From NCBI GenBank assembly GCA_964460305.1, contig CAYWRA010000036.1, positions 1-23,783 on the forward strand: 23,783 nt of DNA. The letters run 5' to 3'. Source of the DNA: JAPLCX01 sp964460305 (GTDB taxonomy: Bacteria > Auribacterota > Tritonobacteria > UBA1439). Numbering within the stretch: the first letter of the stretch is position 1; every line of letters starts with the position of its first letter. A model generated the notes under the pieces. The model worked only from the letters and a program-made list of their open reading frames with translations. It searched no databases and was not told the DNA's origin. Made by a program: the position numbers and the translations under genes. Positions 21,235-23,783 of the stretch are shown here, piece after piece.

Positions 21235-23394
21235 TCACAGTCTATCAAACCGTATTGCCGAAAGGAGCGGGAAAGTATCCCGCCCCACAAGGCGCACCCT
21301 ACGCCTGCCGGCTTCGACCGTAATCTTCGCCGCTTGCCGCCACGCCATGTCTTGGGGAGAAGAATAACCGGCGGCGCCCAGCCGCAACTCTACCGGGGCC
21401 GCATCAAGGCGCATCGATACCATCCCCTCCCGGTCCCCGCTGCAATGCATAAAGAAGCCGTACTCGCCTCCGTTCCCGAATTCCAGCTCATACTCGCAAA
21501 AATATGGATCCCCAGGGTACCTGAGATCGGCGTCCACAAGCGGAAATCTGAGCCAGAAGGGGAAGAAGGTATCATACTCGGGTATCAACGGCGGATGTCG
21601 CGGCACGTTACTTGCCCCGATCATACCCGGCGTCGTCAGAAGGTTGCTCAGTGTGTACTCGCTTGCCGGGATCTCCACCCCTGGCGCAACCGCGAGCGGT
21701 CCCCTCTCACATAAAAAGACGCCGCACCCGTCGGGCAACAGGGTATAGTGCGCCAGGAGAGGGTAATGTGAATATGATTCGAATGTTCCCATCAACGCAT
21801 CCCGGCTGCCAAAGGAGTGCGTGATGAATTCGGTCCAGCGCGCCCCGGAAAAGAAGCCGCGCAACTCGCCCCAATCAGGGGTATCCGCAGCGCGTCTATC
21901 CATCACGATGAGATATCTGAAGGAACGCGCGTGCTCCAGAAATGCCTCAGGGTTGTAGCGGCTCCGATAGATGATCCCGCCCGATTCCTTAAGGCGAAGG
22001 TAGTACTCGATGATTTCCGGATTGTATTCCGACCACCGCTCCGAGCCGGTCGTTTCCACAAACCCCACCCTGCCGTACCTCCCCCACTCCCCTTGCAGCC
22101 GCATGCGCTCGGCAAGGGCATCGGCGACCCTTTTGTAATCATTGGGAAACGGGGGTTGGAACAGGGTGTTGCTCCCGTCGGGTTCGCCAGGTTTATCGTA
22201 CGGATTCTCCATCGTCAACAGTCCGCAGCCGGAGGGCGAGAACGAAACGCAAAAGTACTGGGTGAGACCCCAAATACAACAGCATGCTACGGCGAGCCGC
22301 CGCGCCCACACGCGTTCCCATGACGTAATTCCGATGGCGGAGACAAGCGCAAGGGCCGGGAGTACGGGTAGAAAATCGGTGTCCCTCTTGATGTTGGATG
22401 CGGTCCAGATCGCATAAGCACCCAGTATCCAAACCAGGAGGATACCCTTTCCCCGGGCATTCCCGCGGAAGAATGGGACCAGAGAGATGATGAACATCGC
22501 GAAGAAAAACGGGCTCACGTTTATTGCGCAATGGACCGCGTGAAAAAGCAACCATCCGAGCGTCAACGGTTGCTGGCGCTGATACTCGTATGCCCATGAG
22601 AACGGGTAGTCGGTCACCGTGATAAAGTACGCCCTCCAGAGAGGCGCCGCTATCCCCCGCCACCAGATTGACGATACCCCCAAGGCGACGATGGAAAAAA
22701 GAATGAAATTTACCGCTCGAATTTTTACCGTTCCCTTCGGCGGCAACATGCCTCTCAATAACGAGTAGACGATGGGGAAGGCCAGATAAAGCGCTATCTG
22801 GCCTTTCGTCAACAAACCGAGCCCCATGGCGAGACCCATCAGCAAAGAAAAACCCCGCTCCCGGAAGTTGTCCGTTCTCATCAAGACGTAGATGTTTAAA
22901 GCGACCATCGCCGTGAGGGGAAAATCCAGACCGAATTTTCTCGACTGGCCGTAGATCGCCGGATAGAGACTTGCCATGACTGCCGCCAGCACACCGGCTG
23001 CACGGGAAGAGCAGCGGATGCCGATGAGACAGGTGGAGACAAGGAGTACGGCGAAGAAAATAAGGTTGCAGTGGACGATCGCCAGCGTCTTCAACCCCAC
23101 TGCGCAGCACGCCAATGCGGATGTAACATGCACGAGCTTCGGCCAGATGTAGGTGTGGTGGAAGGGGAGGCTGTCCTCGTGGAACAACGAGAGGATCATT
23201 TTCGCCGTCTCCACGGCGGGACGACCATTATCGATGGAATCGCGGATCCGGTAGTAGAATTTCTCGACGATCTGCAAGTGGCCCGCGACATCCCTCCCGT
23301 ACAGCGACGCCCCGCAGTGAAACCACATCGTGTTCGAGATCGCATAGAGAAGAACGAGGAGAACGCAAACGACCGTCACTCGATATCTGCCCAT
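21235..23394 (-). CDS. GT39-like membrane glycosyltransferase with a large C-terminal region ending in a possible carbohydrate-binding sandwich
   Basis: The 719-residue protein starts with a signal anchor (about 5-22), then L-Y-G-R-D-V-A-G-H with an acidic residue in the first outer loop, and about ten membrane segments to near residue 385. The remaining 330 residues are soluble and presumably periplasmic. The last 110 (G-G-E-Y-G-F-F-M-H-C-S-G ... V-E-A-G-R-R-R-V-R-L-V) have the strand pattern of CBM6/35-like jelly rolls. The first part resembles PMT/ArnT-type GT-C enzymes, with weaker motifs than the other two in the window. GGAG six bases before ATG 23394 supports the start. It lies 13 bases after the small repeat protein gene and 49 bases before hddA. 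Substrate unknown. Confidence 0.78.
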   Translation of the reverse strand: MGRYRVTVVCVLLVLLYAISNTMWFHCGASLYGRDVAGHLQIVEKFYYRIRDSIDNGRPAVETAKMILSLFHEDSLPFHHTYIWPKLVHVTSALACCAVGLKTLAIVHCNLIFFAVLLVSTCLIGIRCSSRAAGVLAAVMASLYPAIYGQSRKFGLDFPLTAMVALNIYVLMRTDNFRERGFSLLMGLAMGLGLLTKGQIALYLAFPIVYSLLRGMLPPKGTVKIRAVNFILFSIVALGVSSIWWRGIAAPLWRAYFITVTDYPFSWAYEYQRQQPLTLGWLLFHAVHCAINVSPFFFAMFIISLVPFFRGNARGKGILLVWILGAYAIWTASNIKRDTDFLPVLPALALVSAIGITSWERVWARRLAVACCCIWGLTQYFCVSFSPSGCGLLTMENPYDKPGEPDGSNTLFQPPFPNDYKRVADALAERMRLQGEWGRYGRVGFVETTGSERWSEYNPEIIEYYLRLKESGGIIYRSRYNPEAFLEHARSFRYLIVMDRRAADTPDWGELRGFFSGARWTEFITHSFGSRDALMGTFESYSHYPLLAHYTLLPDGCGVFLCERGPLAVAPGVEIPASEYTLSNLLTTPGMIGASNVPRHPPLIPEYDTFFPFWLRFPLVDADLRYPGDPYFCEYELEFGNGGEYGFFMHCSGDREGMVSMRLDAAPVELRLGAAGYSSPQDMAWRQAAKITVEAGRRRVRLVGRDTFPLLSAIRFDRL

Positions 23395-23407
23395 GAGATT
23401 CTCCGCG

Positions 23408-23698
23408 CTATAAAGTGGGATACGGGATGTTCAGACCGGTCTCAAACGCGGGCTTGAATCGGGGGGGGACATGCTCCCCGATCTCCGCCTGTTTTTTCTC
23501 GTTGCCGGCGAAGCGATTCCGCACCGCGCTCCCAACCCCCTCATAATAATATGCGACGCATTTCCCGTCCATCGCATTTAGCGTCGCATTCCATTCCCTG
23601 ACGCCGTCACGGGTCGGGCAATCGAATGCGCAGAGCTGCCCGAGCGCGCGATAGAAATAGGGACGCCATCTTTCGTCTATCGAGCCGATACGACTCAT
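23408..23698 (-). CDS. Small hypothetical protein with a threefold aromatic repeat
   Basis: I do not recognise this 96-residue soluble protein. Three spaced motifs are visible: P-Y-F-Y-R-A-L-G (13-20), A-Y-Y-Y-E-G-V-G (49-56) and P-A-F-E-T-G-L-N (83-90), about 35 residues apart, a period close to TPR-like helical hairpins. The context before the first and third copies also matches (I-G-S-I-D-E-R-W-R-P against I-G-E-H-V-P-P-R-F-K-P). AGGGA five bases before ATG 23698 and the 13-base gap to the glycosyltransferase gene suggest a real first gene of this operon. It has no signal peptide or membrane helix. It may equally be the remaining piece of a longer repeat protein; nothing coding is seen in the last 85 bases of the window upstream. 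Confidence 0.6.
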   Translation of the reverse strand: MSRIGSIDERWRPYFYRALGQLCAFDCPTRDGVREWNATLNAMDGKCVAYYYEGVGSAVRNRFAGNEKKQAEIGEHVPPRFKPAFETGLNIPYPTL

Positions 23699-23783
23699 AA
23701 AGTTCCCTGGCCCGCCCCCTCCACTCTCCTGAAGGCCTTCTCTAATAAAAATGAACGCAAAACTCCGAGCGCATGCGTTTCGA

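Noticed and set aside
21186..21290. Extended start for the HddA-like kinase
   Set aside because: It overlaps the end of the glycosyltransferase gene, and the strong AAGGAGGG site belongs to ATG 21185.
1..23783. tRNA, rRNA or riboswitch in intergenic gaps
   Set aside because: No cloverleaf, CCA-type acceptor or known aptamer core was seen in any gap; this was a by-eye search, so a covariance-model scan could still overturn it.

Overview
The window looks like chromosomal DNA of an uncultured, probably anaerobic, Gram-negative (two-membrane) bacterium. Pointers are a phosphatidylserine/phosphatidylethanolamine gene pair, a periplasmic-type L,D-transpeptidase, a GmhA/GmhB/HddA/HddC heptose set of the kind used for lipopolysaccharide, capsule or S-layer glycans, three large membrane glycosyltransferases and two radical SAM enzymes. 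Intergenic repeats (AAATCCC-type tandem words, chained 'atccgtgt' words, GC-rich palindromes) resemble those of Omnitrophota-like or other candidate-phylum genomes. That placement is an impression, not a result; there is no rRNA or other marker here.

Layout. (1) Positions 1-2661 are a repeat-dense, nearly gene-free island around one secreted protein with VGIG...KLHV repeats (817-1611). A direct repeat pair (242-365 and 1905-2017) and an inverted repeat pair (440-469 and 2179-2208) bracket this gene. (2) A minus-strand run, read from 6246 down to 2662, holds an L,D-transpeptidase, accA, a UDP-glucuronate-decarboxylase-like SDR and a short ArgA-like acetyltransferase. (3) A minus-strand psd-pssA operon (7886 to 6514) has a clear promoter; its Psd has Ser-Ser where Gly-Ser is usual at the self-processing site. 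(4) A single plus-strand SDR epimerase (8208-9248) has a likely leaderless promoter and short direct repeats on both sides. (5) A minus-strand pair of radical SAM genes (B12-binding type, then SPASM type) overlaps by 4 bases. (6) A tightly packed plus-strand operon (11970-16465) holds an SDR epimerase with a Cys/His insert, a sugar nucleotidyltransferase, a GmhA-like SIS isomerase, a GmhB-like HAD phosphatase, a small transaldolase and a GT2 glycosyltransferase. (7) Two GT39-like membrane glycosyltransferases (16493-18040 minus; 18111-20156 plus) follow. (8) A minus-strand operon (23698 to 20199) holds a small repeat protein, a third GT39-like protein and an HddA-like GHMP kinase.

How they fit together. 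GmhA, HddA, GmhB and HddC homologues make up the whole route from sedoheptulose 7-phosphate to an NDP-heptose, probably GDP-D-glycero-D-manno-heptose. The co-operonic transaldolase could supply or remodel the C7 precursor, the epimerases could modify the activated sugar, and the GT2/GT39 enzymes could move sugars to lipid carriers and then to envelope glycans. The linked accA, psd/pssA and L,D-transpeptidase genes make the whole stretch an envelope-biogenesis neighbourhood. Names of individual sugars are inference. I found no tRNA, rRNA, CRISPR array, transposase or prophage.
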